Source: Mediterraneibacter butyricigenes
GTDB taxonomy: Bacteria > Bacillota > Clostridia > Lachnospirales > Lachnospiraceae
Assembly (NCBI RefSeq): GCF_003574295.1
Contig: NZ_BHGK01000001.1
Coordinates: forward strand, 868,001-932,000
Length of the DNA stretch: 64,000 nucleotides
Direction: 5' to 3'
Below are positions 53,299 through 62,494 of the stretch, piece by piece. The stretch's first letter is position 1. Every line of letters starts with the position of its first letter. Under the pieces are notes generated by a model. That model did no database searches and had not been told where the DNA came from. It saw only the letters and a program-made list of their open reading frames with translations. The position numbers and the translations under genes were made by a program.

Positions 53299-54009
53299 AT
53301 GGTATCAACTACAAAACTTTCTTATCAAACTTCTTATGATTATAACATAAATTATAAAAAATACTTTTATATCAAGGATCCCGGAAGCGCGATCACACAT
53401 TTTATCGGAATGATCGCTGCCTTTATCGGAGCTTTCCCTCTGCTTTACAAAGCCGCCCGTACCGGCAGTCTCCTTGCCTGCATCGCAATGGCTGTCTACT
53501 CTCTGAGTATGATCGCTCTTTACGGCGCCAGCACCACATATCATACCTTTGATAAAACAGAACAGATCAATACAATCTTAAAGAAAATCGACCATATGAT
53601 GATCTTTGTTCTGATCGCAGGCAGTTATACTCCGGTCTGCCTTCTGGTTCTCGGCGGGAAAACCGGTCTTGCCATGCTGATCACCGTCTGGTCCATCGCA
53701 ATCCTGGGAATGGTTCTGAAATTCTTCTGGGTCTTCTGTCCCAAGTGGGTTTCTTCTATCCTGTATATCGGAATGGGTTGGGTCTGCATCTTTGCAATCG
53801 GCAAGCTGCTCCACACTCTGACCCCTGCCGCATTCGGATGGCTCCTGGCCGGTGGTATTATCTACACGGTCGGCGGCGTCATCTACGCACTGAAACTTCC
53901 GATCTTCAATGGAAAGCACCAGAACTTCGGAAGCCACGAGATCTTCCATCTTTTCGTCATGGGTGGAAGCCTCTGCCACTACATTTTTATGTATGCATAC
54001 GTCCTGTAA
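53299..54009 (+). CDS. Hemolysin III family (PAQR/TrhA-like) membrane protein
   Basis: 236 residues with seven hydrophobic helices. Family residues are visible: DPGSAITHFIGMIAA, SSTYH-like GASTTYHTF (metal His), KIDHMMIFVLIAGSYTP and the C-terminal GSHEIFHLFVMGGSLCHY (metal His pair). The family acts in membrane lipid homeostasis. GGAGGTGTTATT precedes the start. Confidence 0.9.
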   Translation: MVSTTKLSYQTSYDYNINYKKYFYIKDPGSAITHFIGMIAAFIGAFPLLYKAARTGSLLACIAMAVYSLSMIALYGASTTYHTFDKTEQINTILKKIDHMMIFVLIAGSYTPVCLLVLGGKTGLAMLITVWSIAILGMVLKFFWVFCPKWVSSILYIGMGWVCIFAIGKLLHTLTPAAFGWLLAGGIIYTVGGVIYALKLPIFNGKHQNFGSHEIFHLFVMGGSLCHYIFMYAYVL

Positions 54010-54041
54010 CAAACCTTTTTGCCGTACGCCCGGCAATACAG

Positions 54042-54070
54042 CCCCGGATAATCGTCCGGGGTTTCTTTTT
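54042..54070 (+). terminator. Terminator after the hemolysin III gene
   Basis: CCCCGGA, loop TAATCG, TCCGGGG, then TTTCTTTTT. A second smaller inverted repeat, TTGCCG/CGGCAA, precedes it. Confidence 0.85.
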
Positions 54071-54130
54071 GCATAGCATCCTGCCGAAATCTGTTCCCTC
54101 TTATCCCCCGGCAACCATTCGTTTTCTATT

Positions 54131-54712
54131 TCAGAGTTCTTCTGCCGTTGCAAATCCTTTCTTTGCATACTCCCGGATCCGCTGATCAATTCCGTGACTG
54201 AGCACATATTCATAAACAGTCCGTGGAACCAGTTGCTGCCAGTTCTCTCCTTTTTCAATACAGGTTCTCACCTCGGAAGCCGTAATTCCGCGTTCCGCTT
54301 CCGTTCTTCTCCAAAGCACTTCCACATTCAGGTTTAAATTTTTCAGAATCTGATACCGCTCTTCTCCCCATTCATCACAGATGCTCATATAATAGGTAGC
54401 ATCTGCCGGTGCGTACTGGGTAATATATTCTGGCCGGTTCATCGGGAACGGAATAATCTCGTATTCTTCTCTCTGCACTCCAAAATCTTCCAACGCTCCC
54501 TGTATCATCTCAAACCGTTCCAGAAACGTCATCGGATTATCTCTTCTTGTCACTCCATGTTTATCATTCGGTGAAGACGCCGTAAACGTATTATCCGGAT
54601 GCGTGATTCCGATATATAACTTCTTACAATGCATCTTTGCCGCCAAAACATATTCCAGATGTTTCAGATGAAACATCTGGAACCTTCCATGAATCACACC
54701 TTTTTCATCCAT
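54131..54712 (-). CDS. Nucleotidyltransferase, archaeal-type NMN adenylyltransferase-like
   Basis: 193 residues. The N-terminal GVIHGRFQMFHLKHLEYV has the HxxH nucleotide-binding signature of adenylyltransferases, though the usual HxGH reads HLKH. The last motif is ERGITASEVRTCI (ISTMKMSK-like). NaMN/NMN or a related small molecule is the probable substrate; the changed HxGH leaves this uncertain. The conserved WGEERYQILKNL and the helical C-terminus are consistent with the family. Confidence 0.75.
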   Translation of the reverse strand: MDEKGVIHGRFQMFHLKHLEYVLAAKMHCKKLYIGITHPDNTFTASSPNDKHGVTRRDNPMTFLERFEMIQGALEDFGVQREEYEIIPFPMNRPEYITQYAPADATYYMSICDEWGEERYQILKNLNLNVEVLWRRTEAERGITASEVRTCIEKGENWQQLVPRTVYEYVLSHGIDQRIREYAKKGFATAEEL

Positions 54713-54829
54713 ACTTCTGCCTCCCCTTTTCGTTGTCTTCTCGTATTTTATTTCTTATTCTTTACACGCAATCTAATCTTGCTTCTTTCTACTCTGCCAC
54801 TCACCTGACACATCTCGCCTTCTTGTGTT

Positions 54830-55744
54830 TTACAGCATATTCTTCCTCTTGAAAATGAACACGCAGACCAGAACCACGATCACACTCAAAACTACCACTC
54901 CCGGATATCCGCCTTCCAGCCCCGGCATATCCTTAAAATTCATGCCATACCATCCCGTAATCAGAGTCAGCGGGAAGAAAATCGTGGAAATCACCGACAG
55001 ATACTGCATCGTATTGTTCTGTTTTGCATCGATCTGTGACTGATAGGCATCCCGAACCTGCATGGCATATTCGATCAGATGCATGGTCTTATTCATCAAA
55101 CGATCCGCACGGTTTGTCACCGTGCCAAAATATTTTAACTGATCCGGGTCAAAAAATCCGGTTTCATTTTCCTCCAGTTCCTGTCCCAGGTCACACAGTT
55201 CATCATAATATCCCCGCAGCGTCAGAAGTTCTTTTCGAATCGGCATCAATTTGCTCTGGAAGTCTTCCGTCTTTCCATGCATGATCTCATCTTCCATCCG
55301 CATGATCTGCTTCTCATACCGATTCAGAAGGGACAGATCCCGGTTGAGAAATTCTGTGATAAAATTATATAAAAACCGTTCCTTCGTCGGGCCCTGCTGC
55401 GGCTTTCGTTTGGTCACTCGCCGTACCAGCCGTTCCGCAAAATCATCATTGTCCGCAATCACAATATATTTTTCATTGATAAAAAACTGCAGCTTGTATC
55501 GACTGCCCAGCACATCCAGCAGTCTCGGAACACATAGGGTTCCATACACACTGTCCTGTTGTGTTTCAACCTTACAGAAATAAATTTCTTCCAGTTCCAC
55601 ATCCCCGTCAAAATGAATTCCTACTTTTGCAAGAATATCCTTGCATTCTTTTGAAGTTGTCAGAAATACGGCAGGTATTCCATTTTCCAGCACCTCTTTC
55701 GGTGTCACCAGTTCCAGTTGATCTCCTAATGTATATACTAACAT
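54830..55744 (-). CDS. corA: CorA-family magnesium transporter
   Basis: 304 residues. Two C-terminal helices follow a long soluble domain, and the pore motif GWYGMNF is present between helix 1 (LSVISTIFFPLTLIT) and the loop. It forms a pentameric Mg2+ or divalent-metal channel. The soluble region is typical of the shorter clostridial CorA group. Confidence 0.93.
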   Translation of the reverse strand: MLVYTLGDQLELVTPKEVLENGIPAVFLTTSKECKDILAKVGIHFDGDVELEEIYFCKVETQQDSVYGTLCVPRLLDVLGSRYKLQFFINEKYIVIADNDDFAERLVRRVTKRKPQQGPTKERFLYNFITEFLNRDLSLLNRYEKQIMRMEDEIMHGKTEDFQSKLMPIRKELLTLRGYYDELCDLGQELEENETGFFDPDQLKYFGTVTNRADRLMNKTMHLIEYAMQVRDAYQSQIDAKQNNTMQYLSVISTIFFPLTLITGWYGMNFKDMPGLEGGYPGVVVLSVIVVLVCVFIFKRKNML

Positions 55745-55990
55745 ACTTTACGTTCCTCTTTTCCGGCTCTTCTTTTCCGGTTCTTCATCAATCTCTTTCC
55801 TGCTTTTTTATTATAACACGCCTGTACACTCCGTAAAAGCCTTACTTCATACAGCTGGTTTCACTCCGTCAAATTCGGTCGTTCCATCCTGTTTTCTCCC
55901 TTCATTTCTGTATATTTCTGTATATTTTTTTCAGTTTCATCACAGACTATACAAATTCAACAAAAAGATCCCAATTATTTTGTGAATTAG

Positions 55991-56020
55991 TTTGATTGAT
56001 TTTGACTGTTTTTGATCGTA
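55991..56020. repeat. Three 10-bp repeats overlapping the fru promoter
   Basis: TTTGATTGAT, TTTGACTGTT and TTTGATCGTA stand in direct succession, phased one helical turn apart, and cover the region from the -35 box to the -10 box. This is a good candidate operator for the DeoR-type FruR encoded in the operon. Confidence 0.55.
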
Positions 56021-56024
56021 TAAT
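55996..56024 (+). promoter_or_regulatory. Predicted promoter of the fructose operon
   Basis: TTGATT (55996-56001), 17 bp, consensus TATAAT (56019-56024), 31 nt before fruK. The spacing and overlap with the 10-bp repeats suit repression by FruR. The rest of 55745-56054 is corA upstream DNA with no gene. Confidence 0.7.
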
Positions 56025-56054
56025 AAACTTATCAAAACACAGGAGGCACACAAA

Positions 56055-56966
56055 ATGATTTATACAGTTACCTTTAATCCATCTCTGGATTATATTGTCA
56101 CCGTAGATGATTTTAAACTGGGGCTAACGAACCGTACCACTTCTGAGCTGATGCTTCCCGGTGGAAAAGGGATTAACGTATCCATCGTATTGGGAAACCT
56201 CGGAATCGACAATACCGCACTGGGATTCACCGCCGGATTCACCGGAAAAGAAATCGTAAGACGGGTAGAGGAACTCGGCGTAAAATCTGATTTCATCCCG
56301 ATTGAGGAAGGATTCTCCCGCATCAACCTGAAGTTGAAATCCATCGACGGAACCGAGATCAACGGAAGCGGTCCTGTCATCAGTCAGGAGAAAATCGATC
56401 AGTTGATGGAAAAGCTTCACGTACTGACCAGTAAAGATATCCTGGTTCTTGCCGGAAGCATTCCAAGTTCTATGCCAGATGATATGTACAGCAAGATCAT
56501 GGCAGAGCTTCAGGACACCGGAGCAATGATCGTAGTTGACGCCACCCGCGACCTTCTGGTCAATGTCCTTCAATATCATCCATTTCTGGTCAAGCCCAAC
56601 AACCATGAACTGGGCGAGATCTTTGATGTAGAACTCAAGACACGGGAAGACGTTGTCCCCTACGCAAGAAAGCTTCAGGAAATGGGTGCCACAAATGTAC
56701 TGGTTTCCATGGCCGGTGAAGGAGCAGTCCTGGTCGCAGCCGACGGAAGCGTTTCTGCCGCTCCCGCCCCGAAAGGAACCCTTGTAAACGGAGTCGGTGC
56801 CGGAGACTCCATGGTTGCCGGATTTATTGCCGGATGGATGGAAAAACACAGTTATGAACACGCATTCCACATGGGCGTTTCTTCCGGAAGTGCCAGTGCA
56901 TTTTCCGAGCTGTTAGCAACCAAAGAAGAAATTCAGGCTGTTTATCAGCAAGTGATTTCCATGTAA
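56055..56966 (+). CDS. fruK: 1-phosphofructokinase
   Basis: 303 residues of the PfkB family. Features: start MIYTVTFNPSLDYIV, LPGGKGINVSIVL, the VKPNNHELGEIF segment and NGVGAGDSMVAGFIAGW with the catalytic Asp. It phosphorylates fructose-1-phosphate from the PTS enzyme encoded next. AGGAGGCAC precedes the ATG. Confidence 0.96.
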   Translation: MIYTVTFNPSLDYIVTVDDFKLGLTNRTTSELMLPGGKGINVSIVLGNLGIDNTALGFTAGFTGKEIVRRVEELGVKSDFIPIEEGFSRINLKLKSIDGTEINGSGPVISQEKIDQLMEKLHVLTSKDILVLAGSIPSSMPDDMYSKIMAELQDTGAMIVVDATRDLLVNVLQYHPFLVKPNNHELGEIFDVELKTREDVVPYARKLQEMGATNVLVSMAGEGAVLVAADGSVSAAPAPKGTLVNGVGAGDSMVAGFIAGWMEKHSYEHAFHMGVSSGSASAFSELLATKEEIQAVYQQVISM

Positions 56967-57084
56967 TAAAACACGAATTGCCGAATCCTGATTCCTGCGA
57001 ATTCGGATCCCGGTACTTCTCAGTTCAGAATGTTGCAAAGATATCAAATCTCTATCATAAAGGAAAGAATGAAGGAGGAAAACA

Positions 57085-59019
57085 ATGAAAATTACAGATT
57101 TACTCGACAAACGAAGTATCTCTCTTAGCGGTGCTCCCACATCCAAAAGCGAAGCACTGGACCAGATGGTCGAACTAATGGCAAAAAGCGGTAAGATCGA
57201 CGATACCGAGGCTTATCGCAAAGCCGTGTATGCAAGAGAGGAAGAAAGCACCACAGGTATCGGCGAAGGGCTTGCCATCCCTCATGGAAAATGTGACGCA
57301 GTCAACGCTCCCGGACTGGCTGCCATGGTCGTCAAAGACGGCGTTGATTTCGACGCACTGGACGGAGCACCGGTTTCCCTGATCTTCCTGATCGCCGCTC
57401 CAAACACGGAAGACAATGTGCATCTGGACGTATTAAGTAAATTATCTGTCCTGATGATGGACGAGGACTTTGCAAACTCTTTAAGAAATGCAGCCTCTCC
57501 GGAAGAATTTATGGCAATCATCGATAAGGCCGATGACGAAAAAGCCGGCATTGATGAACGTCTGGCTGAGACTTCTATTCCCGAAGATTCTGCAAACAAC
57601 TCCGAGGTACCTTCCTTTAAACTGCTGGCTGTTACAGGCTGCCCGACCGGCATCGCACATACTTATATGGCAGCAGAAGGTATTGAAAAAGCCGCAAAAG
57701 AACGAGGATGTGCCGTTAAAATTGAGACCCGCGGATCCGGCGGTGCAAAAAATGTACTGACTGCTCAGGAAATTGCAGATGCAGACTGCATCATCATCGC
57801 AGCCGATACTCAGGTACCGATGGATCGTTTCGATGGAAAGCCGCTGATCGAGTGTCAGGTTTCCGACGGAATCAGCAAAGCCGGTGAGCTTCTGGACCGT
57901 GCCATGAACGGAGACGCTCCGATTTACCACGCTGCTTCCGGTTCTTCCAAAGAATCCCAGACCACAAAATCAGGCGGTGGTGCCGGACACCAGATCTACA
58001 CCCAGTTGATGAACGGTGTTTCTCACATGCTTCCGTTCGTAGTCGGTGGTGGTATCCTGATTGCTCTTGCCTTCCTGATTGATGGATTAAGCGTAGATAT
58101 GAATTCTCTGGCGGTTGCTGATCGTGCCAACTTCGGTACCATCACACCGATTGCTGCCTGGTTCAAGACCTTAGGTGGCGTTGCATTTGGATTTATGCTC
58201 CCGATTCTGGCAGGATACATTGCCATGGCCATTGGCGACAGGCCCGCTCTGGTTCTCGGTTTTGCCGGCGGTATGATCGCTTCCGGCGGAAAATCCGGAT
58301 TCTTAGGTGCACTGGTTGCCGGTTTCGTTGCCGGATATGTGATCCTTCTGCTGCGTAAAATTTGTGACAAACTTCCGGAAGCTCTGGAAAAGATTGCACC
58401 GGTTCTGATCTATCCTGTTGTCGGACTTCTGATCATGGGACTTCTGATGTCCTTTATCGTGGAACCTGTTATGGGTGGTATCAATACTGCACTGAACAAT
58501 GCACTTGCAGGCATGGGCGGATCCAGCAAAATTCTGTTGGGTATGATTCTCGGTGGAATGATGTCCATTGATATGGGTGGCCCGTTCAACAAAGCCGCTT
58601 ACGTTTTCGGTACCGCTGCCATCGCTGCCGGAAACTATGATATCATGGCTGCAGTCATGATCGGTGGTATGACACCGCCATGTGCCATCGCTCTTGCAAC
58701 CATTCTGTTTAAGAAGAAATTTACCAAAACCGAAAGAGAAAGTGGTCCTACCAACTTTATCATGGGTCTTGCATTTATCACAGAGGGTGCCATCCCTTAC
58801 GCTGCTGCCGACCCACTGCATGTTCTTCCTTCCTGTATCGTAGGATCCGGTCTTGCCGGCGCACTTTCCATGGCATTCGGATGTACTCTGATGGCTCCTC
58901 ACGGTGGAATCTTCGTATTCCCGGTTGTAGGAAATGCCCTGATGTATCTGGTTGCCCTGGTTGCAGGTATCGCTGCCTCCACCGTTCTTCTTGGTATTTT
59001 AAAGAAGGATGTAGAATAA
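57085..59019 (+). CDS. fruA: PTS fructose transporter, fused IIABC
   Basis: 644 residues: IIA domain with the phospho-His in GLAIPHGKC (about residue 70), IIB domain with the phospho-Cys in VTGCPTGIAHTYMAAE (about 190), and the IIC membrane domain from about residue 300 (ILIALAFLIDGLSV and the GGPFNKAAY motif). It imports fructose as fructose-1-phosphate. The gap of 118 nt after fruK contains a short CCGAAT/ATTCGG inverted repeat but no gene. Confidence 0.96.
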   Translation: MKITDLLDKRSISLSGAPTSKSEALDQMVELMAKSGKIDDTEAYRKAVYAREEESTTGIGEGLAIPHGKCDAVNAPGLAAMVVKDGVDFDALDGAPVSLIFLIAAPNTEDNVHLDVLSKLSVLMMDEDFANSLRNAASPEEFMAIIDKADDEKAGIDERLAETSIPEDSANNSEVPSFKLLAVTGCPTGIAHTYMAAEGIEKAAKERGCAVKIETRGSGGAKNVLTAQEIADADCIIIAADTQVPMDRFDGKPLIECQVSDGISKAGELLDRAMNGDAPIYHAASGSSKESQTTKSGGGAGHQIYTQLMNGVSHMLPFVVGGGILIALAFLIDGLSVDMNSLAVADRANFGTITPIAAWFKTLGGVAFGFMLPILAGYIAMAIGDRPALVLGFAGGMIASGGKSGFLGALVAGFVAGYVILLLRKICDKLPEALEKIAPVLIYPVVGLLIMGLLMSFIVEPVMGGINTALNNALAGMGGSSKILLGMILGGMMSIDMGGPFNKAAYVFGTAAIAAGNYDIMAAVMIGGMTPPCAIALATILFKKKFTKTERESGPTNFIMGLAFITEGAIPYAAADPLHVLPSCIVGSGLAGALSMAFGCTLMAPHGGIFVFPVVGNALMYLVALVAGIAASTVLLGILKKDVE

Positions 59020-59059
59020 CTGTTTTCTTTTCTCGTAATTTAGTATAGAATAGGGTAAA

Positions 59060-59133
59060 CACCTAAAAAGGTTCACCAGACCTTTTTGGTGTATGCTTGA
59101 CAACAAGAAGTCTCCTGACACACAGGAGACTTC
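59060..59133 (+). promoter_or_regulatory. Two hairpins between fruA and fruR
   Basis: First: CACCTAAAAAGGT with ACCTTTTTGGTG (one bulge). Second: GAAGTCTCCTG with CAGGAGACTTC around ACACA, a perfect 11-bp stem. Neither has a long T run after it. They may protect or process the mRNA so that fruR is made at a different level from fruA. Confidence 0.55.
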
Positions 59134-59158
59134 TCTTAAACTTAAAGGTGGTGTTTTT

Positions 59159-59899
59159 TTGTTATCTGAACAACGTCATGCAATGATCCTGGATCTCTTA
59201 AACCAGCGTCATAGTATCACTGTAACCGAACTGACTGAACTGCTTGATATCTCCGAATCTACAGCACGAAGAGATATTACACAGCTTGATAAAGAAGGTC
59301 GTCTGACCAAAGTATTCGGCGGAGCCGTTTCCTCCGACAGTCTCTATCTGTCCCAGGAACCAACCGTTGCCCAGAAAAAAGATCTGAACAAGGAGGAAAA
59401 GATCCGAATCGCCCGGTACGCCGCTTCTCTGATCCGCCCTCATGATTTTGTCTATCTGGATGCCGGAACCAGCACCGGATATATGCTGGAACATATTCAG
59501 GAAAAGGATGCAACCTTTGTCACCAACGCCGTAGCCCATGCCCAGAAGCTGGCCGCCAAAGGATTTCATGTCATCTTACTGGGTGGTACCCTAAAACAGT
59601 CCACCGAAGCCATCATCGGAACCTCTGCTTCACTTATGCTGAATGATTACCATTTCAGCATCGGATTCTTCGGTGCAAACGGTGTCTGCAAAGAAGCCGG
59701 TTATACCACTCCGGATACCGAAGAAGCCCTGATCAAAAAATCAGCCGCCCTACAATGCCACAAATTCTACGCACTGTGCGACCATTCCAAATTTAATGTG
59801 GTCAGTTCTGTGACATTTGCTCCTTTTGCCAGGGGAATCCTGCTTACCGACAGTTGCCCGGAAGATTATAAGGGTGCAAAGAATATACGGATCTGTTAA
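59159..59899 (+). CDS. fruR: DeoR-family regulator of fructose utilisation
   Basis: 246 residues starting at TTG, 9 nt after AAAGGTGG; another possible start is the ATG eight codons later. HTH: ITVTELTELLDISESTARRD, followed by a sugar-phosphate-sensing DeoRC domain (YLDAGTSTGYML, NAVAHAQKLA, IGFFGANGV). In known FruR the inducer is fructose-1-phosphate. Being last rather than first in the operon is less usual, and both the TTG start and the hairpins upstream may keep its level low. Confidence 0.88.
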   Translation: MLSEQRHAMILDLLNQRHSITVTELTELLDISESTARRDITQLDKEGRLTKVFGGAVSSDSLYLSQEPTVAQKKDLNKEEKIRIARYAASLIRPHDFVYLDAGTSTGYMLEHIQEKDATFVTNAVAHAQKLAAKGFHVILLGGTLKQSTEAIIGTSASLMLNDYHFSIGFFGANGVCKEAGYTTPDTEEALIKKSAALQCHKFYALCDHSKFNVVSSVTFAPFARGILLTDSCPEDYKGAKNIRIC

Positions 59900-59913
59900 T
59901 TCTCTCCATCCCA

Positions 59914-60039
59914 CAAAAGGATTGCAACGGGAACCGCTTACGCTTACCTCCGCCCCAAAGAGATACTCTTCGAGCTGCGTCTAAAACTTGCTCGAAGGAA
60001 GTTCCGGGGCTGCGGATGTTCCCTTATGCAATCCTTTTG
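59914..60039. repeat. 126-bp imperfect inverted repeat
   Basis: The ends CAAAAGGATTGCA and TGCAATCCTTTTG are perfect complements (13 bp). Inside, GGGAAC pairs with GTTCCC, a C-rich segment faces GGGGC..GCGG, and CTTCGAGC pairs with GCTCGAAG with a 14-nt loop. The whole can fold as one long cruciform or RNA rod between converging genes. No reading frame of note. It may be a bidirectional terminator, a structured RNA or a small mobile repeat. Confidence 0.7.
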
Positions 60040-60100
60040 CGGAATGATAAAATCTCGTCGGGAATTCAACCTGACAGGCTGACCGACTCAGTTCTTTCTT

Positions 60101-61510
60101 TTATTTTTTCTTCATGCGTTTCTGCGCCTCATAATCCTTTAACTCTCCCAGTGCTTCATCTGACAGCAGATAGAGGAACACTACATTAAAGACTGTCATC
60201 AGTCCGATTCCCACATCCCCAAGATCCCATACAAAGGTATATGCCGCAATTCCACCGATAAACAGCATCACCAGTGCCAGAATCTTGTAAGCCGTCTGGG
60301 AAAGCCAGTTATCTCCAAACAGATAGGATACATTACTTCTTGCATAGAATAAAATTCCAAGAAACGTGGAAAAACTAAACATAAACAGCGTCGCCGCGAT
60401 AAAGACCACGCCAAATTCTCCCAGATGGTATCGCATCGCTGTCTGGAGCAGTTCCATCCCGGATAATCCTGTTGTCATCTCTTCCGGTGCCAGAAGCATG
60501 ATCATTGCTGTACAGGTACAGATAATGATGGTATCAATAAATACCCCCAACGCCTGCACCAGCCCTGCCTGCACCGGTCTGTGACATTCTGCTGCCGCTG
60601 CCGCACAGGGTGCCGAACCGGAGCCTGCTTCATTGGAAAACAATCCCCGTTTTACTCCGTTCATGATCACAGCACCGATTCCACCGGCTGCGGCCTGTTT
60701 CAGTCCGAAGGCTTCCCGGAAGATTCTGGAGAACACTGCCGGAAGACTGCCTAAATTGGTAAAGATAATAAATAATGTAATTACAAAATAAAGAGCAGCC
60801 ATCACCGGAACCAGAAGATCCAGCACTTTTACAGTTGCATTTTTCCGAAGCACGATCACCGCCGCAATAATCACCAACACAATTGTCGTATAAAGTGGCG
60901 GAATGTGGAAAGCATTTTCAAAAGAGGAGGCCACAGAATTGCTGATTACCTGACTGATTCCACACCAGCAAATCAAGCCGGAAATTGCAAACAAAACTGC
61001 CCAGATGACTTTTCCACCCTTTTGACCAGTTTTCTTTTCTCTTCTCGCCTGCACATAATCATGGATATAATAAGCCGGGCCGCCCCGATATCCCCCATAT
61101 AACGGATCTTTTTCCTTATGGATCTGTGCCAGGGTTGCTTCCGCGAATGCGGTACAGGAACCAATCAGCGCTGTCACCCACATCCAGAAAACAGAGCCGG
61201 CTCCCCCGATGGATACCGCCGCCACAACACCGACCAGATTGCCCATTCCTACTCTGGTCGCCGTGGACACAATCAATGTCTGAAAGGTAGAAAGACTGAA
61301 ACTTCCCTCTTTCTTTTCCACCAGTGCCCGCACCATATCCGGCAGCATACGAAGCGACATAAATCGAGTCCGAATTGTAAAATAAATTCCGGTCGGGATC
61401 AGTAAAATAATCAACAGCGAAATCCCCAATGTGCTGCCTCCCGGAAGTGGAATACGAATCAGGTCTCCCCAAAGCATTCCATATACTTTTTCTATCAGCG
61501 CAACTATCAT
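60101..61510 (-). CDS. Sodium:alanine/glycine symporter, AGCS family
   Basis: 469 residues with 10-11 helices. Conserved motifs: TATRVGMGNLVGVVAAVSIGGAGS-type core near residue 80-105, SNEAGSGSAPCAAAAAECHRPVQAG and GDVGIGLMTVFN. It takes up small amino acids with Na+. It differs clearly from the AGCS gene beside dapF, so the two probably serve different substrates or conditions. Confidence 0.92.
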   Translation of the reverse strand: MIVALIEKVYGMLWGDLIRIPLPGGSTLGISLLIILLIPTGIYFTIRTRFMSLRMLPDMVRALVEKKEGSFSLSTFQTLIVSTATRVGMGNLVGVVAAVSIGGAGSVFWMWVTALIGSCTAFAEATLAQIHKEKDPLYGGYRGGPAYYIHDYVQARREKKTGQKGGKVIWAVLFAISGLICWCGISQVISNSVASSFENAFHIPPLYTTIVLVIIAAVIVLRKNATVKVLDLLVPVMAALYFVITLFIIFTNLGSLPAVFSRIFREAFGLKQAAAGGIGAVIMNGVKRGLFSNEAGSGSAPCAAAAAECHRPVQAGLVQALGVFIDTIIICTCTAMIMLLAPEEMTTGLSGMELLQTAMRYHLGEFGVVFIAATLFMFSFSTFLGILFYARSNVSYLFGDNWLSQTAYKILALVMLFIGGIAAYTFVWDLGDVGIGLMTVFNVVFLYLLSDEALGELKDYEAQKRMKKK

Positions 61511-61652
61511 TTCCCCAATTTTCCTCCCTGTCTGTGCAATAGCTTACATTGCATAGTTTCTATATTTATTTAATGCAGTAAAGCATTTTTTAATTATACA
61601 TGATTTCTTTCCCTCTGTAAAACATAAATTCCTCCCTTTTCCATGGTTCACA

Positions 61653-61681
61653 TTGCATTCTTCGTCATTTTTCTTTATAAT
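61653..61681 (+). promoter_or_regulatory. Predicted promoter of upp
   Basis: TTGCAT (61653-61658), 17 bp, TATAAT (61676-61681), 42 nt before the ATG. No gene is seen in 61511-61723. Confidence 0.65.
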
Positions 61682-61723
61682 CACTAATAGAAATATACTC
61701 TAGTAAAAGGACGGTACCTGGCT

Positions 61724-62359
61724 ATGAATGAAAATAATGTACACATCATGACACATCCGCTGATTCAGCATAAGATTTCCATGCTTCGCGATAAGCAGAC
61801 CGGAACCAATGAATTCCGTAAACTGATCGAAGAGATTGCAACACTGATGGGCTACGAAGCACTTCGGGATCTGCCACTGGAAGATGTGGAGATTGAAACA
61901 CCGATTGAGACCTGCCAGACTCCGATGATTGCCGGCAAGAAGCTTGCCATCGTTCCGATCTTAAGAGCCGGACTTGGTATGGTAGAGGGACTGCTTGCTC
62001 TGGTTCCTTCCGCAAAGATCGGACACATCGGTCTTTACCGTGACCACGTGACCCACGAGCCGCACGAATATTACTGCAAACTTCCGGATCCCATTGATCA
62101 GCGTTTGATCGTAGCTCTTGATCCGATGCTTGCAACCGGTGGGTCTGCCATCGCAGCTGTAGATTTCATCAAGCAGCACGGTGGAAAACAGATCAAATTC
62201 ATGTGCATCATCGCGGCTCCAGAAGGACTCAAACGCCTTCAGGAAGCACACCCGGATATCCAGATCTATGTCGGCCATCTGGATCGTCAGTTAAATGAGG
62301 ACGCTTATATCTGTCCGGGACTGGGAGACGCAGGCGATCGTATTTTCGGTACTCTTTAG
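61724..62359 (+). CDS. upp: Uracil phosphoribosyltransferase
   Basis: 211 residues. The PRPP-binding loop is [17 protein letters not shown] and the C-terminal [20 protein letters not shown] is the uracil-binding region. It salvages uracil to [20 protein letters not shown] at the N-terminus is typical. Confidence 0.97.
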   Translation: MNENNVHIMTHPLIQHKISMLRDKQTGTNEFRKLIEEIATLMGYEALRDLPLEDVEIETPIETCQTPMIAGKKLAIVPILRAGLGMVEGLLALVPSAKIGHIGLYRDHVTHEPHEYYCKLPDPIDQRLIVALDPMLATGGSAIAAVDFIKQHGGKQIKFMCIIAAPEGLKRLQEAHPDIQIYVGHLDRQLNEDAYICPGLGDAGDRIFGTL

Positions 62360-62442
62360 GTTCTGTACCTTCTTTCATAAATACACGGTTGCATTTGCAT
62401 AACTTTTTCAGTCCAGATCTTTGTACTTTTTCAGATACACGC

Positions 62443-62470
62443 TTGACATTCGACAAAACAGGACTATAAT
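62443..62470 (+). promoter_or_regulatory. Promoter of the T-box leader
   Basis: Consensus TTGACA (62443-62448) and TATAAT (62465-62470), spacer 16. Transcription would start about 62477. Confidence 0.8.
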
Positions 62471-62494
62471 AGCTTTTATCAACAGACAAATGCG

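Noticed and set aside
56124-56870. Leftward 248-codon frame across fruK
   Set aside because: It is antisense to a well-conserved kinase and shows no recognisable domain.
58303-58902. Leftward 199-codon frame across fruA
   Set aside because: Antisense to the IIC domain; composition is that of an antisense frame.
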